From NCBI RefSeq assembly GCF_000423305.1, contig NZ_AUHS01000018.1, forward strand, positions 92,730 to 156,729: 64,000 nucleotides of DNA. Direction: 5' to 3'. Within the stretch, counting starts at the first letter, position 1; every line of letters starts with the position of its first letter. The stretch comes from Legionella moravica DSM 19234. GTDB taxonomy: Bacteria > Pseudomonadota > Gammaproteobacteria > Legionellales > Legionellaceae. Below, piece by piece: positions 53,911-63,364 of the stretch. The translations under genes were made by a program, and so were the position numbers. Below the pieces are notes generated by a model. That model ran no database searches. It had not been told where the DNA came from and saw only the letters and a list, made by a program, of their open reading frames with translations.

Positions 53911-56226
53911 TTAAGATTTTGGTGTAAAGGTGTTAATAAGCTCGTTGTTTTCTTTTGCCTCCTTTGATTGCTTTGTAGCAAGGGCTGCTCCCGCACCAAA
54001 CAATCCAACTGCCAGTAAACCTGTTCCAACAGCAGGTACTACACCCACACCGGTTGCTCCCAGAACAATAGACGCTCCAGCAAGAGCAACTGCGAGTGCC
54101 ATCATCAACTTACCCAGGATTTGCAGGCCTGTAGAGGGGCTTTTTAAAGAAGATTGAATGAACGAGGTATAATCTTTTGTCTGTTGTTCACTTGGTTTAT
54201 TGCTCATAAACGCATGGGTTTTATCCAGCACTCGTTTGAGTTGATCAAGACCCACACTACCGTCTTTAAAAAACTCTTCAACCTGGCTAAGAAGACTATT
54301 CGCATGTTCCAAGGCTTTAGCATCTTTTAGCTCATCTTTCTTAGCCCTAAAAAGCAAATAACAATCTAAAAACGGCTGTAAACTTTGATCTGTTTGAAAT
54401 ACGGCTGCGCCTTTTTGTTTTACTGCGGCAAGAGCAATCTCTCTGTCCTTTTTAAGCTCCAGCTCGGCAAATCGCAACGCCAAACCATCCTGTTGTACCG
54501 CTGCAAGAACAACCTCTCTGTCCTTTTTCAACTCATGATCAGCAAATTCAAGCAGCCAACCGTGTTGTTCTATCGCCTCTTTATCAATTACAGGAACAAT
54601 CAGCTTCAGTACAAAATGCCCTAAGGACTTCATTTCCAAAGAAGGATTTCTTAATAACTTTTGAATCGAAGAAATTTGTTGTAACGTTAATTGCTTACCT
54701 GGTTCCTTGCCCAGTAATTCACTTACTGAACTTAATGCTCCTGCAAGCTGCTCCAACTCGGAATCAGGGCTCTTAAACAGTTCTTCAACGTGTTCAAGAA
54801 ATTGATATAATTCATTTTTCCGGGGTTTATCCAGTTCTTCTACCTTTGCATTTAATTCAGAAAAATAGGCATAATACTTTGTCGGAAAGAACCCGACATC
54901 ACTTATACTATTAGGATTACTTTTCATTGCCGCAAGTAAAATCTCACGATTGTTTTTAAATGCTTTATTCGCATAACGCAATGCTTCCCCATTTTGCGAC
55001 ACGGCTGCCAGGACAACCTGGTAATCATTTTTAGGGTCTTCACCTGCAAACTGCAGCGCCTCTCCATTATTTCCTACTGCTGCAAGTACAACCTCAGAAT
55101 TATTTTTTAATTCTATGTCAGCAAATTGAAGGGCAAAACCATTAAGTTGTACGACTGAAATAATAAAATCTTTATCTTTTTTCAATTCATCAGCAACAAA
55201 CTCCAATGCCCAGATGTGTTTGCTAATCGCCTCAGGGTTGTTATTAAGTGTTAACAGGTCCATCATCGCACGACCTACTGACTGCAGTTCAGGTGACGAG
55301 TTCCTTAATAATTTTATAGTAAGTTCAATAAAGTCCTCTTGATTAGAAGGAGCCCAAATATTTCGATCTAATAAAAGCACTGTGGCATTTAATATTTCAT
55401 TTAAAGTTGCATTGAGTGCATTATCGGTTATGTGTGTAAAATAAATTTCCAGCTGATCAACCAACTTGGTCGCTGAACTCTTCGCAGGTTCTTTCAGGGA
55501 ATTAACCAGAGCATGCACTTTCAGTAAAGATTCTAAAATCCGTTGATGACTTAAATATTTTGTAACACCTGAATTTATCTTGGCTGCTTCAAGCTGGAAC
55601 TGCCGATTTTCTCGTAATTGGCTAGTTGCAAATCTAGGCGCTTCAGAAAATGTTTTTGCTGCAGTAAGAACAACCTCTCTGTCATCATGGAACTTTCTGT
55701 TTAAAAGTCTAATGAACGCTCCATTTTGCTCTACCGCTGCAAGAACAATATCTCTATCCTCTTTGAACCGTTCATGTGCATACTGAAGAGCAAATCCATT
55801 CTGTAGTACCGCAGCACGAACAATTGATTCATTTTCTTTAAATGTTTTATCAGCGTATTGAAGTGCCAAGCCATCTTGCTGTACCGCATCACGAACTATT
55901 GATTCATTTTCTTTAAACGTTTTATCAGCGTATTGAAGCGCCAGGCCATTCTGCTGCACCGCAGCACGAACAATTGATTCGTTTTCTTTTAAAGTTTTAT
56001 CAGCGTATTGAAGGGCCAAACCATTTTGCTGGACCGCAGCAAGAACAACTACTGCGTCACTTTTTAAAGTTTCTGCTGCATATTGGAGCAAGATTCCAGC
56101 ACCCTTAAATGCCTCAATAGCAACTTCGGGATCATTTTGAAGGTCTTTGCTGGCATAGATGAACATCCAAGGATCAGCTTTAATAGCCTTAAGAACCTCT
56201 TCTTTGGTAGACACGTCATTAATCAT
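53911..56226 (-). CDS. DUF4116-repeat protein, effector candidate
   Basis: A 771-residue protein, GAGGA 6 bases before the ATG. Most of it consists of DUF4116 units: a helix pair of about 25 residues with the pattern LK.DRE.VLAAVQQNG.AL.FA. At least ten units are recognisable, in three groups (about 20-190, 345-425 and 565-625). They are separated by helical segments, and a hydrophobic, Gly/Ala-rich pair of helices lies near the C-terminus (MMALAVALAGASIVLGATG). In the first group three consecutive units are nearly identical at the DNA level. DUF4116 is typical of Legionella effectors and some protists; the function is unknown. No PmrA box is seen. Confidence 0.8.
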   Translation of the reverse strand: MINDVSTKEEVLKAIKADPWMFIYASKDLQNDPEVAIEAFKGAGILLQYAAETLKSDAVVVLAAVQQNGLALQYADKTLKENESIVRAAVQQNGLALQYADKTFKENESIVRDAVQQDGLALQYADKTFKENESIVRAAVLQNGFALQYAHERFKEDRDIVLAAVEQNGAFIRLLNRKFHDDREVVLTAAKTFSEAPRFATSQLRENRQFQLEAAKINSGVTKYLSHQRILESLLKVHALVNSLKEPAKSSATKLVDQLEIYFTHITDNALNATLNEILNATVLLLDRNIWAPSNQEDFIELTIKLLRNSSPELQSVGRAMMDLLTLNNNPEAISKHIWALEFVADELKKDKDFIISVVQLNGFALQFADIELKNNSEVVLAAVGNNGEALQFAGEDPKNDYQVVLAAVSQNGEALRYANKAFKNNREILLAAMKSNPNSISDVGFFPTKYYAYFSELNAKVEELDKPRKNELYQFLEHVEELFKSPDSELEQLAGALSSVSELLGKEPGKQLTLQQISSIQKLLRNPSLEMKSLGHFVLKLIVPVIDKEAIEQHGWLLEFADHELKKDREVVLAAVQQDGLALRFAELELKKDREIALAAVKQKGAAVFQTDQSLQPFLDCYLLFRAKKDELKDAKALEHANSLLSQVEEFFKDGSVGLDQLKRVLDKTHAFMSNKPSEQQTKDYTSFIQSSLKSPSTGLQILGKLMMALAVALAGASIVLGATGVGVVPAVGTGLLAVGLFGAGAALATKQSKEAKENNELINTFTPKS
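55800..56060 (-). repeat. 75-bp tandem repeats inside the DUF4116 gene
   Basis: Three near-identical 75-bp units start at 55800, 55875 and 55950, and a diverged fourth at 56025. Each encodes one 25-residue DUF4116 unit (ESIVR.AVQQNGLALQYADK). They look like recent duplications and could vary in number between strains. Confidence 0.75.
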
Positions 56227-56754
56227 ACTTATTCCTCACTAAAAAACATGGTTGGCCTGAAGAGCGCTCAAGGCAGTTCTACCAAAAAGCCCACATCCCT
56301 GATTACATCTATACCCTTGGATACACTTAATCAAAGTACTGAACTGATACAATGCATTTATGGAACCAAGAAAACCCATACAAAAGCCATATTGTTTAAT
56401 TTTAAATCAATTACAACTAAAATACAATCCCGTAAAGATCTTTCGGATTGCCTCACAAATAATAGTATCGAGAGCAAAAAGGGACATAAAAATGGGGAAA
56501 ATTTCATGAGAATTTATTAAAAAGGAGCTATCCCATAACAGATCTTTTATATTCAGTGCGCGTATTAAACATAAACGAGGATTGAGTGACATAAAACCAG
56601 GAACGATATTAAAAAATCACATCCCAATAAAAAAGATCATGGAATGAAGAAAAACCTGGATTTTTAGAAGCAGAAACCTTGGCGCTCCAGGGCTTCTCAT
56701 CAGAATGAATTGTTTTCTACCCAATAGGAAACTCAATGCAGTAACTGGAATTCA
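56227..56754. other. gap without a recognisable gene
   Basis: The 528 bases between the DUF4116 gene and the ubiquitin-like candidate hold no credible gene. A plus-strand frame here begins inside the DUF4116 gene and lacks a binding site. I see no hairpin or repeat of note. Confidence 0.4.
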
Positions 56755-57198
56755 TTAACTTCCTGCATTCATTTCAAATAACGCTTTATTGTCTTCATGC
56801 TCCTGACAGGCTTCTGTAGTAGTACCGTCTCCAAAAAAATGAGATCGGGTTCGCGTTGTCAGAATGGCTGAATCCATAGAATGATGGCGTGATTTTAATT
56901 GATTCAGAATGGAATAAAAATTATCCACACTAAAATTATCCAGGATGATGTAACTCGATTCATCTAAAGCATAATCAGCCAACGGTGTTCCCGGAACCAG
57001 TTTTGTCGCAAAGTGTTCAGAATAAAGATTGACGCTACTCACTGAAATCACTTGTTGAAAAGCATCAAAGGGTACTGGTTCTAATAAGGCATCTCGACTG
57101 TCGTATAATTGCCGCATTAAATCACAAACTGTCGCTGTTGGTTCAATATTCAAGGTTATGGTTTCGTTGCATCCTGTTTTATGAATTTCCAGTTTCAT
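56755..57198 (-). CDS. small protein with a possible ubiquitin-like N-terminal domain
   Basis: A 147-residue protein. Residues 1-90 follow a beta-grasp plan: strands MKLEIHKTG and TITLNIEPTATV, a helix CDLMRQLYD, a strand VSSVNLYS, then GTPLADYALDESSYIIL. This resembles ubiquitin-like folds. The C-terminal 50 residues are acidic (TTTEACQEHEDN), with a glutamate patch of the E-block type near the end. There is no diglycine terminus. I recognise no named family. TTAAT cores upstream are spaced 10 bases apart, not 11 as in a PmrA box. Confidence 0.45.
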   Translation of the reverse strand: MKLEIHKTGCNETITLNIEPTATVCDLMRQLYDSRDALLEPVPFDAFQQVISVSSVNLYSEHFATKLVPGTPLADYALDESSYIILDNFSVDNFYSILNQLKSRHHSMDSAILTTRTRSHFFGDGTTTEACQEHEDNKALFEMNAGS

Positions 57199-57413
57199 GA
57201 GTTGACCTTAGATTTCAGAATAATTGGCACCTTATTAACCATTAATACATATTAACTCCCCATAAATCAATACATGAATAAATTCAATTGTCAGCCCTCC
57301 CATTCAATCATGAGTTAGTACCAGTTCAAGTCGAATGGGATAACACTGAGTTGCAATCAACATAAAATTAGCTACAGTAAAGAGTAGGATTTTATTAACC
57401 AACGGAGTACACA

Positions 57414-57767
57414 ATGAACAAGGCCATCCTATCCATACTCTCAGTTTTTATGCTCGGTTCCTTTTTTAATCTGGCTTTTGCTGACGATGCCGGTCCGAAA
57501 CAATTAACTGGAACCCCAAGCGAACAAATTCAACAATTAAATTCGCAATTACAAGCACAATTACTGCAAATTCAGACCACACAAAAACAGCAAGTCGATG
57601 CCCTGAACACCCAATTACAAAATCAAATCAAACAAATGCAAACACAGCTGCAGGATCAAATTCAAAAAGTAAACGCCCAGACCCAGGATCAGATGCAAAA
57701 AATACAAACAACACTCCAGGATCAAATAAAACAGGTACAACAGCAGTTGATTGATAGCAAAAAATAG
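57414..57767 (+). CDS. exported Gln-rich coiled-coil protein
   Basis: A 117-residue protein with a signal peptide (ILSVFMLGSFFNLAFAD). The mature part is a single coiled coil made of repeats such as QLQDQIQ.VNAQ. Glutamine dominates the heptads. It probably forms a periplasmic or surface fibre-like helix. CGGAG lies 7 bases upstream of the ATG. The function is unknown. Confidence 0.65.
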   Translation: MNKAILSILSVFMLGSFFNLAFADDAGPKQLTGTPSEQIQQLNSQLQAQLLQIQTTQKQQVDALNTQLQNQIKQMQTQLQDQIQKVNAQTQDQMQKIQTTLQDQIKQVQQQLIDSKK

Positions 57768-57894
57768 AGTGTTTTGATCATCTATCTCCGATCAGGTGAC
57801 ATTATTTGCCCCGGAGGAAGTTGTGCGTTGAAACATCATCCTCGCGATAGCGAACTACTCTGCCCTGGAAAATCGATCTTCTTTCGATAAAATC

Positions 57895-57927
57895 CCCTCC
57901 ACCCCACGCGTAGCTTGGGGGGAGGGT
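57895..57927 (+). terminator. GC-rich stem-loop in the 57768-58215 gap
   Basis: CCCTCC-A-CCCCA pairs with TGGGG-GG-AGGG around a CGCGTAGCT loop, followed by GTTTAAGG. It could be a terminator, although it lies 128 bases after the nearest stop codon. The rest of the gap shows no gene. Confidence 0.4.
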
Positions 57928-58215
57928 TTAAGGTGGGGTTTATATACTTGCCCGGAAAAGCACGCTCATTCAGGTGATAGAGCTTATGCCAACTACCCCT
58001 GGATCAATTGCCAATAAATGGTATAGTACTTCCAGATAATTCGCGTTATCCGTAAACAGGATCAGGTGTGAGCCTACTCCAGTCCACAAAGCCATTAAGT
58101 TGATATGCATCATCGCTCGCCCACTCAAGTAAACCGGTGAGGAACACTCCTCAACTTAATCGCAATGACTCCTGTCCGATGACACTTTCTTAACCCCTTA
58201 AAATAAGGATTTATT

Positions 58216-59511
58216 ATGTGGGTCAAAATTCGTAATACTCTGGGACCATTATTTCTCACCCTGGTATGTCCCCCTTTTGCCATGCTCATGTGGTATACCA
58301 ATACTCAGCTGGATGGTTCATTTACCCATCTATGGAACATGATGAATCAAACCGGTTTTTTTTCAACGATTTACACCATTTGGCAACCCCTCTTCTGGGG
58401 CTCCAGCACCGCCTGGATTATTATTGGGGTTTTCGTTGTATTTGAACTGGCTTTAATGCGCATTCTGCCTGGAAAAACATTCTATGGACCCATCACACCT
58501 AAAGGAAATGTTCCAGTCTACAAGGCTAATGGAGTTTTGGCATTTGTTACCAGCATTGTCACATTCTCCATTGCCAGCTTTGGACTCAATCTATTTCCGG
58601 CCTCAATACTCTACGATAATCTGGGAAGCCTGTTTGCAGCCCTTAATCTATCCAGCCTGATCTTTTGTATCATATTGTATTTCAAAGGAAGATTCGCACC
58701 TTCCTCTTCTGATGCAAGTACGACCAATAACCTCATTTTTGATTATTATTGGGGTACTGAACTCTACCCCCAATTCCTTGGCTGGAATATTAAAAAATTC
58801 ATCACCTGCAGATTCGGAATGATGAGTTGGGGGATATTACTGCTCTCCTACTGCGCAAAACAAGCAGAACTGGGTGGCTTAACCAATTCGATGTTGGTAT
58901 CCGTTGGATTGCAATTGATTTACATAGCCAAATTTTTCGCATGGGAGACGGGTTATTTACGCTCTCTGGACATCATGCATGATCGGGCTGGATTTTATAT
59001 TTGTTGGGGCTGCATGGTTTGGGTTCCCAGTATCTACACATCCCCCAGCATGTACCTTGTCCTTCATCCGATTCATTTAAGCTATGGATGGGCAAGTCTG
59101 ATCTTTGTCCTGGGCACGACCTGCATTATGGTAAACTATTGGGCCGACAAACAACGAATTATCGCCAGAGAAACGCAGGGTAATTGTCGAATTTGGGGTA
59201 AGAAACCTAAAACACTGGAGGCTCATTATACAACCGAGCTTGGTAAAGCCGAAAAAACCTTGCTTCTGGCTTCAGGCTGGTGGGGCATAGCGCGTCATTT
59301 TCACTATGTTCCTGAAATTGCAGCGGCCTTCTTCTGGTCTGTTCCTGCCCTGTTTACCAATCTATCCCCCTATTTCTATGTTTGTTTTCTGTCGATATTG
59401 CTCATAGACAGAGCCTTTCGTGATGACAAACGGTGTTCCCAAAAATACGGCAAGGATTGGGTGAGATATTGTGAGCTGGTTCCCTATAAAATAGTTCCTT
59501 TAATTCTTTAA
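58216..59511 (+). CDS. DHCR7-like sterol reductase (ERG4/ERG24 family)
   Basis: A 431-residue polytopic membrane protein. ERG4/ERG24 signatures are present: GTELYPQ (consensus G.EL.P), HDRAGFYICWGCMVWVPSIYT, and LLASGWWGIARHFHYVPEI, which matches the sterol-reductase signature LL.SGWWG..RH.NY. It should reduce a sterol double bond with NADPH, at delta-7 as in DHCR7 or at delta-14 or delta-24. Legionella makes no sterols, so a host-derived substrate is the natural inference. Coxiella encodes comparable eukaryote-like reductases. AAGGA precedes the ATG. It is single-gene. Confidence 0.9.
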   Translation: MWVKIRNTLGPLFLTLVCPPFAMLMWYTNTQLDGSFTHLWNMMNQTGFFSTIYTIWQPLFWGSSTAWIIIGVFVVFELALMRILPGKTFYGPITPKGNVPVYKANGVLAFVTSIVTFSIASFGLNLFPASILYDNLGSLFAALNLSSLIFCIILYFKGRFAPSSSDASTTNNLIFDYYWGTELYPQFLGWNIKKFITCRFGMMSWGILLLSYCAKQAELGGLTNSMLVSVGLQLIYIAKFFAWETGYLRSLDIMHDRAGFYICWGCMVWVPSIYTSPSMYLVLHPIHLSYGWASLIFVLGTTCIMVNYWADKQRIIARETQGNCRIWGKKPKTLEAHYTTELGKAEKTLLLASGWWGIARHFHYVPEIAAAFFWSVPALFTNLSPYFYVCFLSILLIDRAFRDDKRCSQKYGKDWVRYCELVPYKIVPLIL

Positions 59512-59556
59512 CCAAAAGAGCGTGTTTACAATTCGACTCCGCAGACTACGTGCCGC

Positions 59557-59608
59557 GACTTGTTCCTGAGAGATGGTCACTATTTGTGACCATCTCTCAG
59601 GACTTGTT
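59557..59608 (+). repeat. 36-bp hairpin inserted in a palindrome, 8-bp direct repeats
   Basis: GACTTGTT stands at both 59557-59564 and 59601-59608. Between them (59565-59600) a 36-base segment, with the first G of the right repeat, folds into a perfect 16-bp stem (CCTGAGAGATGGTCAC with GTGACCATCTCTCAGG, loop TATTT). Removing the insert and one repeat restores GCCGCGACTTGTTCGCGGC, the palindrome also carried inside the 160-bp element. The rest of the gap to 59854 shows nothing further. Confidence 0.65.
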
Positions 59609-59854
59609 CGCGGCATCCAGGCGATCTGAATCAAAAGCAAATTTCTTCATATAGGCCACGCCATTCTGAACTTTGATGTTCAACCAAATTTAACGTCCAC
59701 TGCCTGCACCAATTTTTAAATCATTTTTCACGTCTAGCAGCTTCTACAAATGAAAAATAAAGTAAAATTTATTTTTCATGTAGCGTGTATTTTTTAATGG
59801 CATTTTTTCTGATACAGTCAGATACCCTGTATATGTAAACTATAAGGTCAAGGA

Positions 59855-60193
59855 ATGATGAAAAAGATTTTAGTTATAGTTCTGTGCTTTTTTAGTGTAA
59901 CCGGATTTACCTGTTCCAACGCTTTACCAACAGACCACCCCGGGTTTTGTACTTCATTCAAATCTGTAGCAACCTGTTATTGTACGTCATCGGGTCTTCC
60001 TGCTGGTATGTGTCAGGACATGAACGCTTTATACAATCGCATGTTAAGTACTTTTGGTTCCTTACAAAAAGCGTGCGAATTCCAGCGGTATACAAGTACC
60101 CAGGATTGCCTGGATAATTGGAATTGCTATCTGTTTGGTGGTGTGGACTCACGTGGCAGATTATGCAGCTCTACCCGTCAAGCCTGTCGATAA
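59855..60193 (+). CDS. small cysteine-rich secreted protein
   Basis: A 112-residue protein with two possible ATGs (59855, 59858) after AAGGA. A signal peptide (ILVIVLCFFSVTGFTCS) is followed by nine or so cysteines (CTSFKSVATCYCTSSG, CQDMN, CEFQ, CLDNWNCY, CSSTRQAC). No family is recognised. The next gene starts 26 bases after its stop, so the two may be cotranscribed. Confidence 0.65.
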   Translation: MMKKILVIVLCFFSVTGFTCSNALPTDHPGFCTSFKSVATCYCTSSGLPAGMCQDMNALYNRMLSTFGSLQKACEFQRYTSTQDCLDNWNCYLFGGVDSRGRLCSSTRQACR

Positions 60194-60218
60194 CCCATTT
60201 AACCTAGAGTACTTTATT

Positions 60219-60881
60219 GTGTTTAAAAAACAGTTTCCGTTTATTTTGGTTGCCGCGTTCCTTTTTTTATCATCAGGTTGTGATGCAGGTTCAATGGAAA
60301 CTGTCCAAAACCGCCACCCAGTTTATGCTGGCGTTCTGGGCGGTTTTGGCTCGACAACCTGGAAAGGATTGGTTCCTGATTCAAAAAATCAGAATATGGC
60401 TTTGATGATGTCAACTCCGATAGAGGTTAGAGAAGGGGGTAGCGTATGGGGGATTCTGGCCGGCTATGAATTAAGCCCTTATTTTGCTATTGAAACAAGT
60501 TATATGCGCTACCCTGATGCAAAAATCTATTTTGACTCCATGAGTTTATTCAGTTTTAACAATGATGGCCAACGTGAATTTAAAACTGAAACAGAAACGG
60601 TCAATCTGATGGGAAAGATAATGCTCATCCTCCCCAATTCCAATTTTCGCGTTTATTCAAGTGCGGGAATTGCCGACGTGCACAGAAATGATCTTTTGGT
60701 TAATCAATGGCTTATGAGCCCAACTTTTGGGGCTGGTATCAATTTTCACGTCTCAGAGCATTTTATGACTGAGTTGGGGGCAAATTACACTGCCGGATTT
60801 GGTGAGTCTCAATTAGAACCAACAAACACTTACATTCCCTTTCTGTATTCTGTCTCTCTGCGACTGGCTTATTTATTTTAA
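60219..60881 (+). CDS. outer-membrane beta-barrel protein, GTG start
   Basis: The frame is open from 60054, but that would overlap the preceding gene. A GTG at 60219 with GAG 9 bases upstream gives 220 residues with a signal or lipoprotein-type peptide (FKKQFPFILVAAFLFLSSGC). The Cys may be lipidated, though the motif is imperfect. Alternating strands follow (VYAGVLGGFGSTTW, GILAGYELSPYFAIETSY, TFGAGINFHVSEHFMTELG). The last strand ends VSLRLAYLF, with a terminal Phe as in porin-like barrels. It probably forms an OmpA-like eight-strand barrel. Confidence 0.7.
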   Translation: MFKKQFPFILVAAFLFLSSGCDAGSMETVQNRHPVYAGVLGGFGSTTWKGLVPDSKNQNMALMMSTPIEVREGGSVWGILAGYELSPYFAIETSYMRYPDAKIYFDSMSLFSFNNDGQREFKTETETVNLMGKIMLILPNSNFRVYSSAGIADVHRNDLLVNQWLMSPTFGAGINFHVSEHFMTELGANYTAGFGESQLEPTNTYIPFLYSVSLRLAYLF

Positions 60882-61097
60882 ATAGAAATTAAGCTCATTA
60901 CCCCATCATGAAGTCATCCTGAGCACAGCGATGGCTCTTTTTAAGCCAGCACAGCACTACATTCAGGTTAACGTTCTCAGAATTGAAACGTCATCCCAGG
61001 GAAATCCTCACAAATCAATAAAAATAAAGCAATTCGCCTTTTTTAAGTCTAAAATGAATAATAGCTATTCAATTGGCTTAACCAGGAAGGTTTGTTC

Positions 61098-63323
61098 ATG
61101 CAAGAAACCAAATTCTACCGATTAGGTTCATTGATTTATCACTGCCGATGGGTACTCCTCGTATTATGGGTTCTAATCATTTTATCCTGTCTTCCTTTTC
61201 TCCCTAATATTATCAGTCCCTTTAAGACTACCGGCTTTATTGATGAATACTCGGAAAGTGCCAAAGCAGAAGAATTGATGAATAACAAACTGGGTTATAA
61301 TAATAAAAATAAATTTATGATCCTGTACCACAGCAACAATCTTTTGGCGACAAGCCAGCTTTATAAAAACAAGATAAAAAAATCCCTGGAAGCTCTCGAC
61401 AATTTTCCCCTGGATCTCGAAATAATTTATCCTGAAAACAATAAAAACCAAATATCAAAGGACAAACACACCGCTTATGTTGTAGTCATCATCAAAAATA
61501 AAGATCCCGTCAATAACCAATTACTGGAACAATTTCAAGGCTCGATAAAAACCCCCGAGAACATGACCATGCATCTCGGTGGAGAACCAGTCTTTGTGGA
61601 AAGCGTCAATAAACAAACTCAAACGGATCTCTATAGAGCTGACTTTATCGCCACTCCTTTAGCAATTATTATTCTAATTCTTGTCTTCGGCTCGTTGGTT
61701 GCGGCAGTGATTCCCATTATCCTGGGCGGAGGATGCGCATTAATTATACTGACGGCACTCTATTTTCTAGGACATCTGTTTACTCTTTCCATTTTTACCT
61801 TAAATATTGCCCTACTTCTGGGGCTTTGCCTTAGTCTTGATTATTCATTGTTTATTATTTACCGTTTTCGTGATGAACTGGATAAAAATCAGGATATTAT
61901 CCAGGCCATTGCAGTAACTCAAGCCACTGCTGGAAAAGCGATATTTTTTGGTGGATTGGCGGTTTTTGCCAGCCTGAGCGCTTTATTATTATTTCCAGTC
62001 AATATACTGTTTTCCGTTGCTGTAGGAGGGCTGACCGCCGTTTTTGTTGCTGTTTTAACTGCCATTATTATTTTACCCGCGATTCTCTCCCTGCTTAAAA
62101 ACAACATCAATCGAATTCCTGTAACACTCTCAACAAAAAACAAAGATAAACGCTTTAGTTACTGGCACTGGATCGCTGAAAAAATTGTCAGAAGGCCCCA
62201 TCTGACCTTTATTGTTACGCTTATCTTTTTATTGTCACTAGGTTATCCCTTCCTGTCTGCAAAATTTGGAGTATCCGATTTTCATATTCTACCCGAACAT
62301 TCAAAACACAGAGATTTTTATGATGCCTATGCAAAACAGTTTAATGTCAATGAACTCAGCCCCATTCTCGTTTTAATACAATCGAAACCCAGCCCGATAC
62401 TGTCCCCCAAAAACATCGCCCGTCTGTATGATTTAGCACAAAATTTGAATGACAATCCTTTAATCAAAAAGGTAATCAGCATCGTCACAACCAACTCAAA
62501 GCTCAATAAAAAACAATATTACAATTTATATCATCAGCCCAAAGAGGATATGAACGCAGACATCAAAAAAATGCTGGATACCTCAACCCGTCAATATCTA
62601 ACCATCATGACCATCATCAGCAAATACTCGATTAATTCACCTCAAACAACAAATCTGGTCGATGAAATTCGTCATACTCCGGTTGGCTATGGAATGACAA
62701 TGCAGATAACCGGTACTCCTGTTATTAATATCGATGTATTAAATACGATTTCCAAACTACTGCCTTATGCTATTTTATGGATCATGGTACTGACCTACCT
62801 CATATTACTGGTTTTACTTCGTTCCTTATTTCTGCCATTAAAAGCGCTGATCATGAACATTCTCAGCCTTAGCGCCTGTTATGGTGCCCTGGTGCTGGTA
62901 TTTCAGGATGGATATTTACACCAACTGCTGGACTTTCAGCCTCAGGGAATGCTGGATATCAGCTTACTGGTTATTATATTTTGCGCTTTATTTGGTTTTT
63001 CTATTGATTATGAGGTGTTTTTATTATCCCGCATCAAAGAAGCCTATGAAGAAACTGGAGACAATGAAAAAAGCATCATTTTTGGTATAGAAAAAAGCAG
63101 TCGAATTATTACCAGTGCCGCAATCATCGTTATTTTTATTTGCATTTCCTTTCTGGTGGCGCATGTGTTAATGGTCAAAGCCTTTGGTCTGGGCATTGCA
63201 GTAGCGGTATTTGTCGATGCTTTTTTAATACGGACTGCTCTGGTGCCAGCGACCATGACGCTGTTCAAAAGCTGGAATTGGTATTTACCTAAATGGTTGG
63301 ACCGAATCTTGCCCCAATTATAA
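61098..63323 (+). CDS. MMPL-family RND-type exporter
   Basis: A 742-residue membrane protein starts at the ATG 61098 (AAGG 7 bases upstream; a TTG two codons earlier is less likely). It has two similar halves, each with one helix, a large periplasmic loop and a bundle of five helices. The typical MMPL pieces are LLLGLCLSLDYSLFIIYRFRDEL in the first half and FGFSIDYEVFLLSRIKEAYEETGD in the second. Both aspartates (SLDYS and SIDYE) that carry protons are present. Family members export lipids, hopanoids or drugs; the cargo here is unknown. Confidence 0.9.
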   Translation: MQETKFYRLGSLIYHCRWVLLVLWVLIILSCLPFLPNIISPFKTTGFIDEYSESAKAEELMNNKLGYNNKNKFMILYHSNNLLATSQLYKNKIKKSLEALDNFPLDLEIIYPENNKNQISKDKHTAYVVVIIKNKDPVNNQLLEQFQGSIKTPENMTMHLGGEPVFVESVNKQTQTDLYRADFIATPLAIIILILVFGSLVAAVIPIILGGGCALIILTALYFLGHLFTLSIFTLNIALLLGLCLSLDYSLFIIYRFRDELDKNQDIIQAIAVTQATAGKAIFFGGLAVFASLSALLLFPVNILFSVAVGGLTAVFVAVLTAIIILPAILSLLKNNINRIPVTLSTKNKDKRFSYWHWIAEKIVRRPHLTFIVTLIFLLSLGYPFLSAKFGVSDFHILPEHSKHRDFYDAYAKQFNVNELSPILVLIQSKPSPILSPKNIARLYDLAQNLNDNPLIKKVISIVTTNSKLNKKQYYNLYHQPKEDMNADIKKMLDTSTRQYLTIMTIISKYSINSPQTTNLVDEIRHTPVGYGMTMQITGTPVINIDVLNTISKLLPYAILWIMVLTYLILLVLLRSLFLPLKALIMNILSLSACYGALVLVFQDGYLHQLLDFQPQGMLDISLLVIIFCALFGFSIDYEVFLLSRIKEAYEETGDNEKSIIFGIEKSSRIITSAAIIVIFICISFLVAHVLMVKAFGLGIAVAVFVDAFLIRTALVPATMTLFKSWNWYLPKWLDRILPQL

Positions 63324-63364
63324 TGCTCCCCCCAAAAATTATTCATTAAAAAAATTCTGTTCTT

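Noticed and set aside
56083..56520. 145-codon plus-strand frame
   Set aside because: Its first third is antisense to the DUF4116 gene and it has no binding site or recognisable composition.
57200..57280. possible PmrA box before the ubiquitin-like gene
   Set aside because: The TTAAT cores are 10 and 7 bases apart instead of 11, so the match is not adequate.
60054..60218. upstream extension of the outer-membrane protein
   Set aside because: It overlaps the Cys-rich gene in another frame; the GTG at 60219 gives a proper signal peptide.
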